A stretch of 64,000 nt of DNA from Nothopassalora personata (Eukaryota; Ascomycota; Dothideomycetes; Mycosphaerellales; Mycosphaerellaceae): positions 1,984,001 to 2,048,000 of the forward strand of contig CM066295.1 of the NCBI GenBank assembly GCA_033816765.1, read 5' to 3'. Made by a program: the position numbers and the translations under genes. The number at the start of each line of letters is the position of its first letter. The first letter of the stretch is position 1. Under the pieces are notes generated by a model, which ran no database searches, was not told the origin of the DNA, and was given only the letters and a program-made list of their open reading frames with translations. Positions 1-11,183 of the stretch are shown here, one piece after another.

Positions 1-2709
1 CTGCCAAGCATCCTCTGCTTCCAGCCACCACTTCCGGCCGTCGAGTGGGTTGCGCACAGAATCGTAAATGTCGTCAAGGTGCTGCTCGGTGAACGCAACA
101 CGCTCCGCCATTGAGGCTTTGTCGTGACCAGCCACTGTGGCCAAATGAATCTTGAGCCATCTGAGACCGTTCTCACCCAGCTCGCGTCCCTCAGCAAAGG
201 TCAAGAGCCCTCTGACGTTGTCGGCACCCATGTGGTTGAGGTAAGGTGGTATTGGGTATGCTCGGCCGCGGAAGTCCAGATTGTGTGGGAAGTACAAAGT
301 CTCATTCAGCACGGCCCTGGCAATCTCCAGCTGGAAGTTCTGGAAACAGCGTTTCGAATGCAGTCCGCTCTTCTTGTTTTCCAAGTCCTTGACCTCGGCG
401 AGCCACTTTCGACGTGCAAGAGCATCTGATGAGTCAGGTTCCGGAGGAAGAGGGATGGTAGGGTGGAGGGGCGCGAAGTTCGCAATCTGGTCGCCTGAAT
501 TCCATACCTCGAGCTGAACCTTGAAAACATCATGATTGACCTTCCATGGAACCTTGGACAGAGCTGTCAGTCCTTTGTAGACTGTATCGAGCTCCTTTCT
601 GCGGTCAGCGGCCAAGAAGTAATCCTTGCCAGTCTTGTCGCCAGCAGGAAGCCGGAGGATGTCGTTCGAGTAGTGAAGATAGCCTCCGTCTTTCCAGCCT
701 TGCCAAGGCTTCGGCTCGACCACCATTGGCATACGCTTCGCGATGAGACTGCCGACTGGCTCACTCTGCATCTTCACAAGTAACGCAGGGTTGGGAGTCA
801 CCATGCCTATCCTCTTGCCCCTCTGCCATTTCATGCGGTGCAAGAATGCTGGCTGCATCTGCGTGATCTTCTGTTTAGTCCTGGGATGTTCTCTGGTGAC
901 TGGCAGCTGAGCGGCCTCAATCAACTTGGAGGTGAGCATAGCACCCAGCTTGACCTTCATGGACATCGGCCATTCAAGCTGAGCGAGTATCTGCTGATTC
1001 GTCTCCTTTGATCTTCCCTTTTTCTTCTTGGGCACTGCATCTTGACTCTCCGTTGCCTGCAGTGAGCGTAGTGCTTGTTTGCGAAGCCGAGCTGGATTAC
1101 GAGCATTTTGCACACGTTTGCGTCCTCGCTGATTCGACAAGGCCTCTGCTATGCACTCTTCTTCGATGGCATTGGCGATACCGATGGTAATATGTCCAAG
1201 CGGGACCTCATGTTCTGTCCATCCTGCAGGCGAATTCCGCTTGCCGCCGGCCATTCGACACATCGTGAAAAGGATAGTATTCGCCGCAACCTTTTCCAAT
1301 GGTAGCAACTCCAGATACGGCCCGTAGGCATGTCGATCGTGCTCGCCGGGCCGCCCCAAGACAGACTCTGCCAAGGTCTTCCTCACCTCTTCCAGTTCCT
1401 TGCCGAGCGCGGGTAACAGGCGGTTGTACCACTGCCACATCAAAGCTCCAATCGGTCTACTTTGCATCGAAGTGTGTATTCCGATATTCTTGAGGTCCTC
1501 GTCCGCTTTGCGCCATCGATCGATTGCAATGTCGACGGACGATTTCTCCAATCGCTCCTGTCTCGCATGCGCTTGCTGTCGGTGTGCTGCCAGAGAGGCC
1601 TCTGCTGGGAGATCCGGAATGGCCTTAAACGTCTCCATGGCACGCTTGATGCCAGCCAGACCTAGACCTTTCTGCTCTGTCGACCGGACGGCGGGTACGT
1701 TCTCCATATCAATGGTGTCCTCTCTTTTCAGATGCCCAGACCCCGTGAGCATGGCCGCCTCTTTCGCCACTTCGTCTTCATTGGCTACTGGCTCGGCGTA
1801 GAAATCTCTCCTGGCCTTTTCGAGGACGACATATTCGTTGTCGTCATAGTCTTCCGACTCCAGCACCTCTTCCACGGCGTCCTCGCCCATGGTCTGGGCC
1901 AAATCGAGATACCTTCGTATTGAACGATCCTGTCTAGATCCATCCAGAGATCTAATGGCAGCCCGAATCATGACGACCAGCACCTTGATGTCCACTTGCA
2001 CCCCCTTGTTTCTGATTTCGACCTCGAACCATTTCGACATCTCTTTCAGCATGATCTGCGATTGGGGCGAATCTCTGCCATAGCTTGCCAGATCCTTCAG
2101 CATGTCCTCCAACATTGCTGTATGAGCATATATTGATTCCGGAGCATCAGGTCCGCGCTGCTCCACCAATCGCTGGATGATGGCTTCTGCACGATCTCTC
2201 CGACCTACACTTAAACTTGTGTGCAAGTGGACGAGCAGTTCTCTGACTGTGCCGTTGATGCCAGGCGACACTTTGATGGGCTCTTCTGGTTTCGCGGTGC
2301 TGGTGTCGATGACGATGGGATCATGCCTCGATCGACGAAGGTCCGGGAACTGCACCGGCGCTGAAGGCGCGAAATCGAAGGGAATGTGTTTGTCTTGCTC
2401 AGCATTGCGGAAGCCATTGCTATAGCTCAACGGAGGCAAGTGGCGGTTTTGTTGTAGACTGTGAAGATCGGTGGCCGTGGCGAGACTTCGAGTCTGGGGA
2501 CGATGTTCGGATATCCTCGATCGTTTCCGCGTTCGTGCCGGCGACGGTGACAATGACGGTGAGGGTTCTCGTGTTCGAAGTGATGTCTGTGATGCCGTCC
2601 ATCGCAGTTGCGCAGGTGCGAGCCATGGGAGATTGAGTTGTGCAAAGGAGGTGGATAATAGTCGTGAAGTCCTTTGTTGCTGTCTCCGGCCTGCAGAGCG
2701 GGCCAGCAT
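1..2709 (-). CDS. RPO41: Mitochondrial DNA-directed RNA polymerase, N-terminal 903 codons (3' part outside window)
   Basis: Single-subunit T7-like RNA polymerase that transcribes mitochondrial DNA in the matrix. One uninterrupted minus-strand frame of 903 codons runs from an ATG at 2709 to the window edge, so the gene continues to the left and no intron is seen. The N-terminus MLARSAGRRQQQRTSRLL is rich in Arg, Ser and Leu and lacks acidic residues, as expected for a matrix-targeting presequence. A divergent helical N-terminal extension follows. The last ~200 codons carry family hallmarks such as FPHNLDFRGRAYPIPPYLNH and NPLDGRKWWLEAEDAWQ. The catalytic palm aspartates and C-terminal fingers would lie past the edge. 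The start was chosen because it is the first ATG and gives the presequence. The gene diverges from the plus-strand gene at 3286. The family assignment is firm. Confidence 0.93.
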   Translation of the reverse strand, partial: MLARSAGRRQQQRTSRLLSTSFAQLNLPWLAPAQLRWTASQTSLRTREPSPSLSPSPARTRKRSRISEHRPQTRSLATATDLHSLQQNRHLPPLSYSNGFRNAEQDKHIPFDFAPSAPVQFPDLRRSRHDPIVIDTSTAKPEEPIKVSPGINGTVRELLVHLHTSLSVGRRDRAEAIIQRLVEQRGPDAPESIYAHTAMLEDMLKDLASYGRDSPQSQIMLKEMSKWFEVEIRNKGVQVDIKVLVVMIRAAIRSLDGSRQDRSIRRYLDLAQTMGEDAVEEVLESEDYDDNEYVVLEKARRDFYAEPVANEDEVAKEAAMLTGSGHLKREDTIDMENVPAVRSTEQKGLGLAGIKRAMETFKAIPDLPAEASLAAHRQQAHARQERLEKSSVDIAIDRWRKADEDLKNIGIHTSMQSRPIGALMWQWYNRLLPALGKELEEVRKTLAESVLGRPGEHDRHAYGPYLELLPLEKVAANTILFTMCRMAGGKRNSPAGWTEHEVPLGHITIGIANAIEEECIAEALSNQRGRKRVQNARNPARLRKQALRSLQATESQDAVPKKKKGRSKETNQQILAQLEWPMSMKVKLGAMLTSKLIEAAQLPVTREHPRTKQKITQMQPAFLHRMKWQRGKRIGMVTPNPALLVKMQSEPVGSLIAKRMPMVVEPKPWQGWKDGGYLHYSNDILRLPAGDKTGKDYFLAADRRKELDTVYKGLTALSKVPWKVNHDVFKVQLEVWNSGDQIANFAPLHPTIPLPPEPDSSDALARRKWLAEVKDLENKKSGLHSKRCFQNFQLEIARAVLNETLYFPHNLDFRGRAYPIPPYLNHMGADNVRGLLTFAEGRELGENGLRWLKIHLATVAGHDKASMAERVAFTEQHLDDIYDSVRNPLDGRKWWLEAEDAWQ

Positions 2710-3285
2710 TGTCGCCATGTGCTGTATGGGGGGGTATTCCGCGCGACTCTCTCACACCAACTCCTCCCCACACGCAATGCAAAGCGAAGACAAAGTAGGA
2801 AGGAAAGATGTACGTACAATAGTGATGGTGGTGGTGGTGATGATGATGATGATGATGGCACGCGAGACGAGACGCACGAGAATGTCTGTAACACGGGCAC
2901 GACATGCACTAAATAAACTGTGTCGGCAGCCAATGGCAGTCCCTGTCACCCGACGCCACTAAGAAAACACAATAATATAATGTAAATGAAATGATAATGA
3001 ATTCCTCCATCAACTTCCCTTCCTCCTAGCAACGTGAGAGACATGGAACTGTCGGAGACGTAGCACTGCACACACGCTCATCAGGCTGATGAAGTGGCGG
3101 CGGTGGTGTGGTCAGAAGTAAATATTGATGGTCATTTCATGCCAATCATGAAGTCGACAATTGTGCTGCTCGTCTTTCACCACCCACAGCCAACACCATT
3201 CACCCGCTCACGCGTCTAAAGGTGACACTACAATGCATTCAGGGACCCGTTTGATGCGGCGACTCCTCCACCTTCCAGCTTGACG
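2710..3285. promoter_or_regulatory. Divergent intergenic region between RPO41 and the Zip2-like gene
   Basis: The two start codons are 576 bp apart and point away from each other, so both promoters must lie here. No convincing coding frame is seen. The histidine-rich minus-strand frame at 2420-2905 is only the complement of a microsatellite. No specific binding site can be assigned from sequence alone. Confidence 0.5.
2823..2858. repeat. GGT/GAT trinucleotide microsatellite
   Basis: A run of about four GGT units followed by about six GAT units lies roughly 115 bp upstream of the RPO41 start codon. It is a simple repeat likely to vary in length between isolates. Confidence 0.9.
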
Positions 3286-6200
3286 ATGGACGACGCTCCA
3301 CACTCGGATGAAGCCGATGCTGCTCGATGGAAGGACGCATTGCGCTATCGATCGCCCGCCCCTCAAGACGGGCCACCAAACGATGGGGTAGGCAATCAAT
3401 TCTTCGACGACGACGACGACGACGTGTACCAAGCTGCAATGGATGGCAGTCGAGCCCGGGACGAGGGTGGCAATGGGCGGTGGTGCGGAGCAGGGAGTCA
3501 ACCTTTCGAGCAGACCGGCACCCACCCCTTCATGCAAGCTGACCACGTAGACTACGGACGCATAGGGCAGGACGTCACATATGCTGAGAGTGCCCAATGG
3601 CGGCATGAAGCGGCGCAATTCGGTGACCAGCTAGTGGACAGGATGTACAATGACGAGTCGTGGGAGCAGACACCTGCGCTGGAAGAGGGCGGGCCTCCGG
3701 TCATCAAGACACCGGCAGACCACGATCCGACGAGGTTCCAAGACTTCAGCAACACCGTATCTTATGGATCACGGACATCCAAGCCAGCCGGCGACCGTGG
3801 CACTAGCGACGGGCGAGAATATGACGACGCCACCTTCGATGACCGGCCCCTGAATGATCAACAAGCAAGTAGTGAACCTGATGAACCTGATGAAGACGAT
3901 GATGAAGATGGAAATGAAAACGCTCTTCAAGCTGCTTACGAGAACTACTACGCAGGGAATTCACTGCGTTCCACGCTGGTCCCCGCTTTACCTGTGGACT
4001 ACCTCGACCAGACTGCTGACCCTGCAGATCTCGCCAGCCTCGCCAGCCTGGTCGACGTCGCTGCAATGGACAGCACTGAAAGATGGGAGATTGACAAGGA
4101 GTCCGCTGCATTTCTCAATGGAGTCGTGGTTGAGACTAACAAGGATTACATGGAGCTACTGCTACAATCTGCACAGACCAGTCTTCGGGACCTGAAGGTT
4201 GAAGAGCCGGTGCTTTCGACAGACCCGCAAATGGACATGATGAGGATCATGGAGCGGAGCAAACTCGAGCTGAAGGCCGACAGCTGGAACCCGCACAAGC
4301 TCAACCACGACAACGATGAGGGCCTCGAGTGGCCAGCAAAATACGCTAGTCTCCCTGAACAACTGAGCAAGATGACTGACAATGAGCGGCTCACTCTGGA
4401 CATGGAGACGTTAGAGTATCTGAAGGATATACACGATGGTCCGGACATCGATCTTGACACCTGGTTGGATGAGGAGCGTAAGCGAAGAGTATGTGCACTG
4501 TCCCTAACCTCCGAGCTGATTGCCACTTACTGACCATGCACAGGCGAAGCCGCAGTATATAAGCCCGAAGCTCCTTCCTTTATCGCCACCATACAGTCCA
4601 CCCCAAATGCCATCGTCAGAGGCGAACATTCCACTGCTGTCGACACCCGAAGACCCAAATGAAAGGGAAGTGGCAGAGCTGAACAAGATGCTTCGCGACA
4701 AAGACGAGGCTGCCATGCAACAGCAAGACTCCGCATACAGCTCGTTCGGTGCCAACACGGACAGCTCATCTTCTCCCGTGCGTCGCAAAGTGAAGCGCAT
4801 GTCTCCACTGCAAGTTTCCGATCCGATTCTGCCTGCAGAAGATATTGAACCACCTACAAAGAAGCAAAAAACGGTGACATTCCGAGAGGATCTTCACACT
4901 ATGATACCACCACCAGCTTCAAGCGATATGGATACTATCGCTGCAGTCGACGAAGCATTCGCGACGGTGGAGAAGATACTCGAGCCGTTGGCTGCTTCAG
5001 CTATCCGGCGGTCTGAGAATGAGGCGCTTGATGAAGTTGACACCACGATGCGTGTCCCGGTGCCCGACATCGAGCCAATCACACCGACTCCACCGTGGCA
5101 ACAAGACGTTGTCGAAAGCCTGAATCCACGTCTCTCGAGGAACAGCCTTCGTCCGCTGGCAAAGACGGTCGACGATCTTGCCAAGACAGAAAAGAAGTGG
5201 ACTGGCGTTTCGAAGCTGGAGCGAGATCTACCTTGGAGTGCTTTCGCTTCCCACCTGGGTAGGACTAGAGCTGAGGGCGACTTTGATGATGGATCGGCCG
5301 CAAGGTATATCGATGAGCTAGATGACGGCGACGTTGGTCTTGAGAGCTTCACGTACAGACCGGAGAAGCTACAAGTGCTCACGATAGACGAGTTCGAGGA
5401 CGATGAGCTGGAGCCGCTTGACCTCGACGATGACGACGATGGTGACCAACAGCGACCCGGATCCGAGTTCTGGCCAGCAGCCCCAGCGCCACTTAGGCCC
5501 CTCCCCGCAAAGCCTTCCGGCCTTGAAGCAGTGCTTCGCAGACGCAGAGAAGAGTTACAACACGATAAGAAACACCTTGAGAGGCCTCAACTGCAACCTG
5601 AGACGCCACAATGTCCTCCTTCCCAGATGGTCTGGATGCAGCCAGCGATCTTCGGGGGTGGTCTGACACAACACCTGAGCATGCATGGCATCTCAGGTCT
5701 GCACGCTAAAGTAACATCTGCGTCCGTCAAGTACGGTAAGCCATCAGTGTCTGCACCACTCCGTCAACAAGAGATGGTAGAACAGAGTGCGATCGTCGCG
5801 CGCGCAGTGAGCATACCACTACCCGCGGTGCCAAGAGTGGACTCACCACATCCAGTGATAATCTCTTCCACGATAATGAGGACGAATCAGCAGCTTGTGC
5901 GCAGCTTACAAAAGCTACTACCCACTCTCGAGATCGTGGAGCGTGACTGCAGCGCGGCAGCTCCTACCCAGCACAAGACAACCGCAACTGGCATGGAAGC
6001 AGCCATCACGATCTCGCCCAGTACTGGCCTCATGTTCACCAACCTTCAGAAGTTGAAGCAAAAGCCTCTACCTGGCCACACTTCGCACTTCGGCATCCGC
6101 GAGCAGATCGCCGAGGTCGCGCCACGGTACGAACGCCTGATCGTGTTCGTCAGTGGTTGCGTCGGTGCCACTGTCGAAGAGGCACACATCCAGCCCCTCG

Positions 6201-6643
6201 ATGAGAGTGACACTTCTGCTCTTACGGACCTCATCGGCTTAAGCACCACGCTAGACTGCGAAGTAGAAGTCACTTACACAGCAGGCGGAAACACTGAGCT
6301 TGCACACTGGACAGCAGCGACAATTACTCAGCAAGCTCGTGGTCACTCGAGCTTTCTACTGGAGGAGACCACCTGGGAACGCTTCCTGAGGAAGGCAGGC
6401 ATGAACACGTATGCTGCGCAGGTACTGCTGGAGCAACTCAAGCCGACCGTGTTGCCACCGCACCGGGACAGCTCGTATAGTCAGTCACCAATGCAGCACG
6501 GTGCTTCTGGACTCGGTGCATTTGTGGTGATGAGTGCAGAGGAACGCGTGTATCGTTTCGCCGACGTGCTTGGGGGAGTGAGAGTACTTCAGAGAGTTTG
6601 TGAGGTAATTGATGGACCTTTGATTCCTGTGCAACAGCACTGA
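3286..6643 (+). CDS. Zip2/SHOC1-like protein with XPF-type nuclease-like and HhH-like C-terminus (putative)
   Basis: Two exons, 3286-4488 and 4544-6643, encode 1100 residues. The 55-bp intron has a GTATGT donor, an ACTGAC branch-like site and a CAG acceptor, and keeps the frame. The N-terminal ~400 residues are acidic and disordered (for example a DDDDDDV run). The C-terminal ~330 residues look folded. They contain ITISPSTGLMFTNLQKLKQ followed by PLPGHTSHFGIREQI, then YERLIVFVSGC, and end with VLGGVRVLQRVCEVIDGPL, which resembles a tandem helix-hairpin-helix. In memory this order matches fungal proteins related to Zip2/SHOC1, the XPF-like partner of Spo16 in meiotic crossover control. The gene model is strong. 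The functional name is inference, and an uncharacterised nuclear protein is the alternative. No intact XPF catalytic motif was recognised. Confidence 0.6.
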
Positions 6644-7054
6644 TGACCATGATGATCACGAAGATGTACCAGCTGGGTCTTGCTGACTTGCTCCATAGTG
6701 GTCTTTAGATCTGACTAGAAGTCAATATCGCTCACCGAAGGCCAGCCACATATTTCTCCAACCAACCTCTTTCGCTCTCATGGTCGCGCGCTACTCATCC
6801 CTACACCCTCCTCAACCCACAAACTTGCCTGTCCCAACACCTCCCGTCCATTACACATTCTCAACCAACGCCCTCACATAACCCTCCTCCCCTGATACTC
6901 ACTCACCCTCACCATACCCCTGTGACTCTCGCCGAGAAGTTTCCACCACTCAATCCCGAGCATTGACCGCACCGAAGCAGAACACCGCGCCCACCTTCTT
7001 CTCAGTCGATCGTAATGCGAGTGCTTGACTTGCTGTCGAGCATCTATTTCGACA
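6644..7054. other. Intergenic region, 411 bp
   Basis: C-rich pyrimidine tracts at about 6780-6960, typical of fungal promoters upstream of a plus-strand gene. No coding frame or RNA gene was recognised. Confidence 0.5.
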
Positions 7055-7913
7055 ATGCTCGATCACTTCGAGAGGTGCTTTGAGCTAGCTCGTCAAAAAC
7101 AGCAAACAGGCTGTCAAGGCCGCTCTATTGTATGAGTCTCCAGAGCCGCCTTCCTTCTGCCACAGTCGTCTGCTCAATCAAACCCTGACAGAGCTAGTAA
7201 TCGCGCCAACCACATGATCAAAGACCCAAAAGGACGCGAAGCGATTTCATTTCCTCAAACTTCCAGTAGAGGTTCGCAACAGAATCTACGACGACGCGCT
7301 ACCCGATCACCAAGAGCTTAGCATTCCGACCCGAGTAGACGATCTCGAGCCCAGTCGTTTCCTGTTGAGCAGCGGAGCCAGAGAGCCCGGTCAAGACGAA
7401 AGCTACCTCGAGGGTGAGATTCATGCACGCGGAATCTTGCTCGGCGAGCCACAGCTCCTCAGGGTCAGTCACCAGATTCGAAACGAAGTCGCCCCAATGC
7501 ACTACAAGCGCACCACCTTCATCACCAACAAGCAACAGGTCCTGCTTGGCTGGCTGCATCTCCTCGGGCCGATGAGACGACGTTTGGTCAAATCTTGCGT
7601 ACTCGACTTCAACTGCTGGGTTGACCCGATAGGTCTTGCTTGGACGACCAATGTGTTCGATAACGTGTACAGCCGAGTGGCTGCCCTAGACAAAAGGCTA
7701 CCTGCGGGTGCGCTGAAGCTTGAGTTGCCGGATCGTACTGTCACGAAGATAGGTGCCAGTTTGAAGCGAGTCAACATCGTTGAAGCTCCGAGTCTCCTGA
7801 CAGGAGAAGACAGGCAGAAGTATAGGCTTCTATTCGTGGTCCGACATCAGTTTGCAGTATTGAATGCAGAGGAGCTGCAATTGCCCCTTCCTGGTCTTGT
7901 CGCACTCCGTTGA
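7055..7913 (+). CDS. 2EXR/F-box-like domain protein
   Basis: Proposed exons 7055-7129 and 7224-7913 encode 254 residues. The downstream frame holds the motif FLKLPVEVRNRIYDDAL, the signature of the fungal 2EXR family, followed by RVSHQIRNEV. This frame has no ATG before the motif and is closed by a TGA at 7215. I therefore joined it to an upstream 25-codon exon through a 94-bp intron with donor GTATGAG, branch-like CCTGAC and acceptor AAAG, which keeps phase 0. The first exon is a model and could be wrong. The C-terminal ~180 residues are certain to be open. These proteins are abundant in plant-associated and saprophytic fungi and have no firmly established function. Confidence 0.65.
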
Positions 7914-8020
7914 ATGATGGGCTTGGTAGAAAGATGATATCTTCTCATCGCCCACGTGTAGCCAACGCGAACGATGAAGCCTTAGCGATACGCTGATTTC
8001 GCTTCAATCTTTCCGTCTTC

Positions 8021-8695
8021 TCACCTCCTCCCCATCGGACCCTCCTCGTCGCCGCTATCATATCTCCCATCAGAACTATCTCTCACATCATCAGTCGAAC
8101 CAGGCACACCCACCTTAGGCGCACTAGGCGGCGGAGCATCCGGCTCATCGCTATACCCATCCTGCACATCCAACGCAATAGGCTCTGCTCCAGCAGTTCC
8201 CGCAGCACCAACCTCCTTTCCTTCCTCCCTCCTCCCAATTATCACCGATCCCGCCACCAGCATCGCCGCACCAAGCCACCAGAGTCCAGGCAAGGTTTCC
8301 GAGAAGATCAAAAGTCCGAGAATCGCCGTGAGCATAAAATTCGCACTAGTATTAATTACGCTGACGCGGACTGTGCTGGATGCGAGAGTCAAGGCGCGGG
8401 TGAAGAGGCCCCACATTATGGCGTTGAAGAGGAGGTTTAGGAGGAAGAAGAACTGGTCATATTAGCCCGCTCCACACAAGACTTTTTCGAATGCCGGAAC
8501 AAATCGTACTCCTCGGACAAGCCCTTCAATGATAATACTCTCCTCTTTCATGCCAAAGGCATGCGATATGCCAGTCGCCCATGTTGTGGTGAGTTGTGTT
8601 GTTGTGAGTTTCGCGAAGACGCCATTGAGGGCTGCGCAGCCTCCTGAGGCGATTGCGTAGAAGAGCCATTGGGTTTTGGGGGTTGATGTAGACAT
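8021..8695 (-). CDS. TMEM42/EamA-like small multispan membrane protein
   Basis: Minus-strand exons 8510-8695 and 8021-8452 encode 205 residues. The 57-bp intron (GTACGA...GACCAG) is phase 0. The protein starts MSTSTPKTQWLFYAIASGG and has an EamA-like half (GCAALNGVFAKL). After the intron come FFFLLNLLFNAIMWGLFTRA and the conserved stretch NTSANFMLTAILGLLIFSET, then a final membrane helix ending VIIGRR. A polar acidic tail of about 70 residues follows. The length and the four or so hydrophobic segments fit the TMEM42 family of drug/metabolite-transporter-like proteins. No substrate is known. The start was chosen at 8695 because an in-frame upstream frame exists but is not membrane-like or conserved-looking. 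Confidence 0.82.
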
Positions 8696-9332
8696 AATGG
8701 GATTTGTTGTGGTTAATGTTGATTGCAAGGAGCGAGACGTGAAGTACGAATCTTGGAAGCGGCGATGGCTTGGCGCGACGTAGCGTAGACGTTTCGTGAG
8801 ATCAAGATTGGCGGGACTTAGGTGCAAGATAGCATTTGACGTGAGGATGACACAGATAAGGTTGTATTTGGATTCATGGTCTTCGTTGATATCATCTATT
8901 GACTCCAAACAAGCTTGCAGCCCCAGCGCTGCTGCTGATCGTCTGTGTAGACCGTTAAGCCCATCTCATCTAGACTACATTGAAATCCATGTCATGCCTC
9001 CGTGACATGGTCCAATACGTAGTGCGTCTTTGGAACGTATGCTCTTCTCTTTGCGATCGAGTCCCGCAGAATAGCGTATGCGGCCACCTGCGAGGAGCAG
9101 GATGTCCAGAGACATCTCTCTCCCACTCTGCTTCAATGGCACGCCGCGCCTCTCGTCCTGTTTGAGTCTGTCGCTTTCGTTTGCTGGATCGAATCGTGCC
9201 TGGTGTATGTCCGGCCAAACGCGCCGGATGGCAAGCTGATCCTGCCTGTGGTGTCGTACCTCATGATCTACGTGCTCGTGAAATCATGGCCTGAGATTGC
9301 TGTTGTCGCCGCGCCTCTTGGAATCTGGCCTC
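8696..9332. other. Intergenic region, 637 bp
   Basis: This lies between the start of the TMEM42-like gene and the stop codon of TOA2, both on the minus strand. Only short overlapping frames without recognisable domains are present. Confidence 0.5.
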
Positions 9333-9785
9333 CTAAGCTGCTTTGTCCTTACTCTGACAAGCCACGATCTTGACCCTCTCGGCTTCCAGCTGCAGCGCGT
9401 TGTCCATCTTGAACTTGACGTCCTTGATTACGAAAGTCCAGACTTCGTCGCAGAATCGGTAGACGTCGAGGTGGCCCTACGAATTTGATCAGTGGCATGT
9501 CACACGTCATCTCACCTTGCGCTGGTACCTTGAATGACATGCGCGCCTTCACTTTCTCGCCGAGTACACTTGCTATGTGCTGGTCGAAGTGCTGCATGAT
9601 CTTCATAGCCAGCTGCGGCTCAATGCGTCTAGAACTGATGAGATCGTCGAGAGTGTCTGCAAGGGCGAGGCCGATGCTGCTCATCGTGTCAGTCAAGGGC
9701 TCATGTCACAGTGCGCAAGCAGGCAGTCGTACGAGGAGCCTCTGTACAGCTCGTAGAAGCTCTGCTGACCCGCGGCTTGTGCCAT
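9333..9785 (-). CDS. TOA2: Transcription initiation factor IIA small (gamma) subunit
   Basis: Three minus-strand exons, 9733-9785, 9529-9676 and 9333-9476, encode 114 residues, close to the usual 106-125. Introns are 56 bp and 52 bp. Exon 1 encodes SFYELYRGS, exon 2 [20 protein letters not shown] and the helical segment ending KARMSFK, and exon 3 [19 protein letters not shown] and VKIVACQSK. This is the complete TFIIA gamma architecture: an N-terminal four-helix-bundle part and a C-terminal beta-barrel part. TFIIA stabilises TBP on promoters in the nucleus. Splice sites were chosen to restore the conserved YRGSSIGLAL and MSFKGHLD junctions. The gene diverges from VMA16. Confidence 0.95.
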
Positions 9786-10060
9786 CTTGTCGCCTCGGTG
9801 ATTTTGTGCGAGATTTGGCGGACAGAAGTGGTTATTATACGTTGCGACGACCTCTTGTCGATGGAGCAGGCGAGGTGTACAGAGCGAAGTGTGTATCAGA
9901 GAAGAGGGCGGGCGCTGCTATGCCCGCAGTAAGGCACGGGCCCACGATCTCGGCGAGGCCCGTTCTTAGTGACCGCAGCTTGCATGACGCCGGACAGAGA
10001 GAGAGCAGCTCGACCTCGAGGGGAACGAGAAACATTCACTTCACACAACTCACCGCAACC
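9786..10060. promoter_or_regulatory. Bidirectional promoter between TOA2 and VMA16
   Basis: The start codons of the two divergent housekeeping genes are 275 bp apart, so this short region must serve both. The CACACAACTCACCGCAACC leader before VMA16 is a typical fungal 5' leader. No defined operator was recognised. Confidence 0.6.
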
Positions 10061-10876
10061 ATGGGAGGCCTCACGTACGGCAGCTATGGCGCTGGCTCCG
10101 CCTTGATAATCATCGGCCTATGTACGTGATTTGGAGTAAGAAGTCAAGGACAAGGAGGAGGAGCTAACATGAGGCAACAGATATGCTCTTCCAAGGCGAA
10201 GGAGAAGCATTTAACGTCGGCGCCTTCCTCGAATCTATATCACCTTACGCATGGGCTTCGACCGGAATCGCGTTATGTATTGGTCTATCAGTGGTGGGAG
10301 CAGCATGGTACGTAGCCGGCACTCGGAGGCAGGAGGCAAGAAAGAGCATGAAGCACGGAACAGGGCACTAAGACAGCGATACAGGGGGATTTTCATAACA
10401 GGCACATCAATCCTCGGAGGAGGTGTCAAGGCACCTCGAATCAGGACGAAGAACTTGATCTCCATCATCTTCTGCGAAGTCGTGGCTATTTACGGTGTCA
10501 TCATGTCCATCGTCTTCAGCGCGAAGTTGGAGGCTGTGTCTGATGAGGGCATGTACTCGGCTTCGAACTACTTCACTGGATATGCGCTCTTCTGGTCGGG
10601 AGTGTTGGTCGGAGGATGCAATTTAATCTGTGGTATCAGTGTGGGCATTAATGGAAGTAGTGCGGCGTTGGCTGATGCAGCGGATGCGAGTCTGTGAGTA
10701 CAGACGTACATTCGAGGTGGAATTGAAATGCTGACAGGTGCAGATTCGTCAAGGTCTTGGTCATTGAGATCTTCTCGTCCGTGCTTGGACTTTTTGGATT
10801 GATCATTGGTCTGCTGTTGAGTGGAAACGCCAACAACTTCGAGAGCGCAGCGAAGGGTGCCGCAATGCTCTCGTGA
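10061..10876 (+). CDS. VMA16: V-type proton ATPase proteolipid subunit c''
   Basis: Four exons, 10061-10121, 10181-10307, 10385-10693 and 10744-10876, encode 209 residues. Introns are 59, 77 and 50 bp. The protein is a membrane component of the Vo ring, which moves protons into vacuoles and endosomes. It shows the c'' hallmarks: [20 protein letters not shown], then [20 protein letters not shown] followed by EVVAIYG, which contains the proton-carrying glutamate of the first proteolipid repeat. The second repeat ends [16 protein letters not shown] with its own glutamate. About five membrane helices are present, as in yeast Vma16. The splice sites restore the conserved sequence without gaps. Confidence 0.96.
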
Positions 10877-11183
10877 GCACACTCGAGCGGCAAGCCAAAG
10901 GACATGCGAGTATGACAAGAGACGAGATTCTGGATTCGAGCGTTCCAATGAGCATTTACCGGCGTTTCATCGGAACGTTACATAGCACAAGGCTAGAGGA
11001 TGTACGTTTGCCACAGTAGAGGCTCTGTATGTATTGTATGCTACCATCAGAAGTGCTACTCAATCTTCTCAGACACCTCTCGTGCGCAGCCGCCAACACG
11101 CTACATTTCGCGGCTTCCGCAGTCAACTCGGACACCACTCAGGCAAATCCAAGCCGAGCTCAAGAGGGAGTCGTGTTCATTCA

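Noticed and set aside
2420..2962. Histidine-rich and Asp-rich frames on both strands (up to 168 codons)
   Set aside because: They run across the GGT/GAT microsatellite and the RPO41 presequence in other frames. The amino-acid runs come from the simple repeat.
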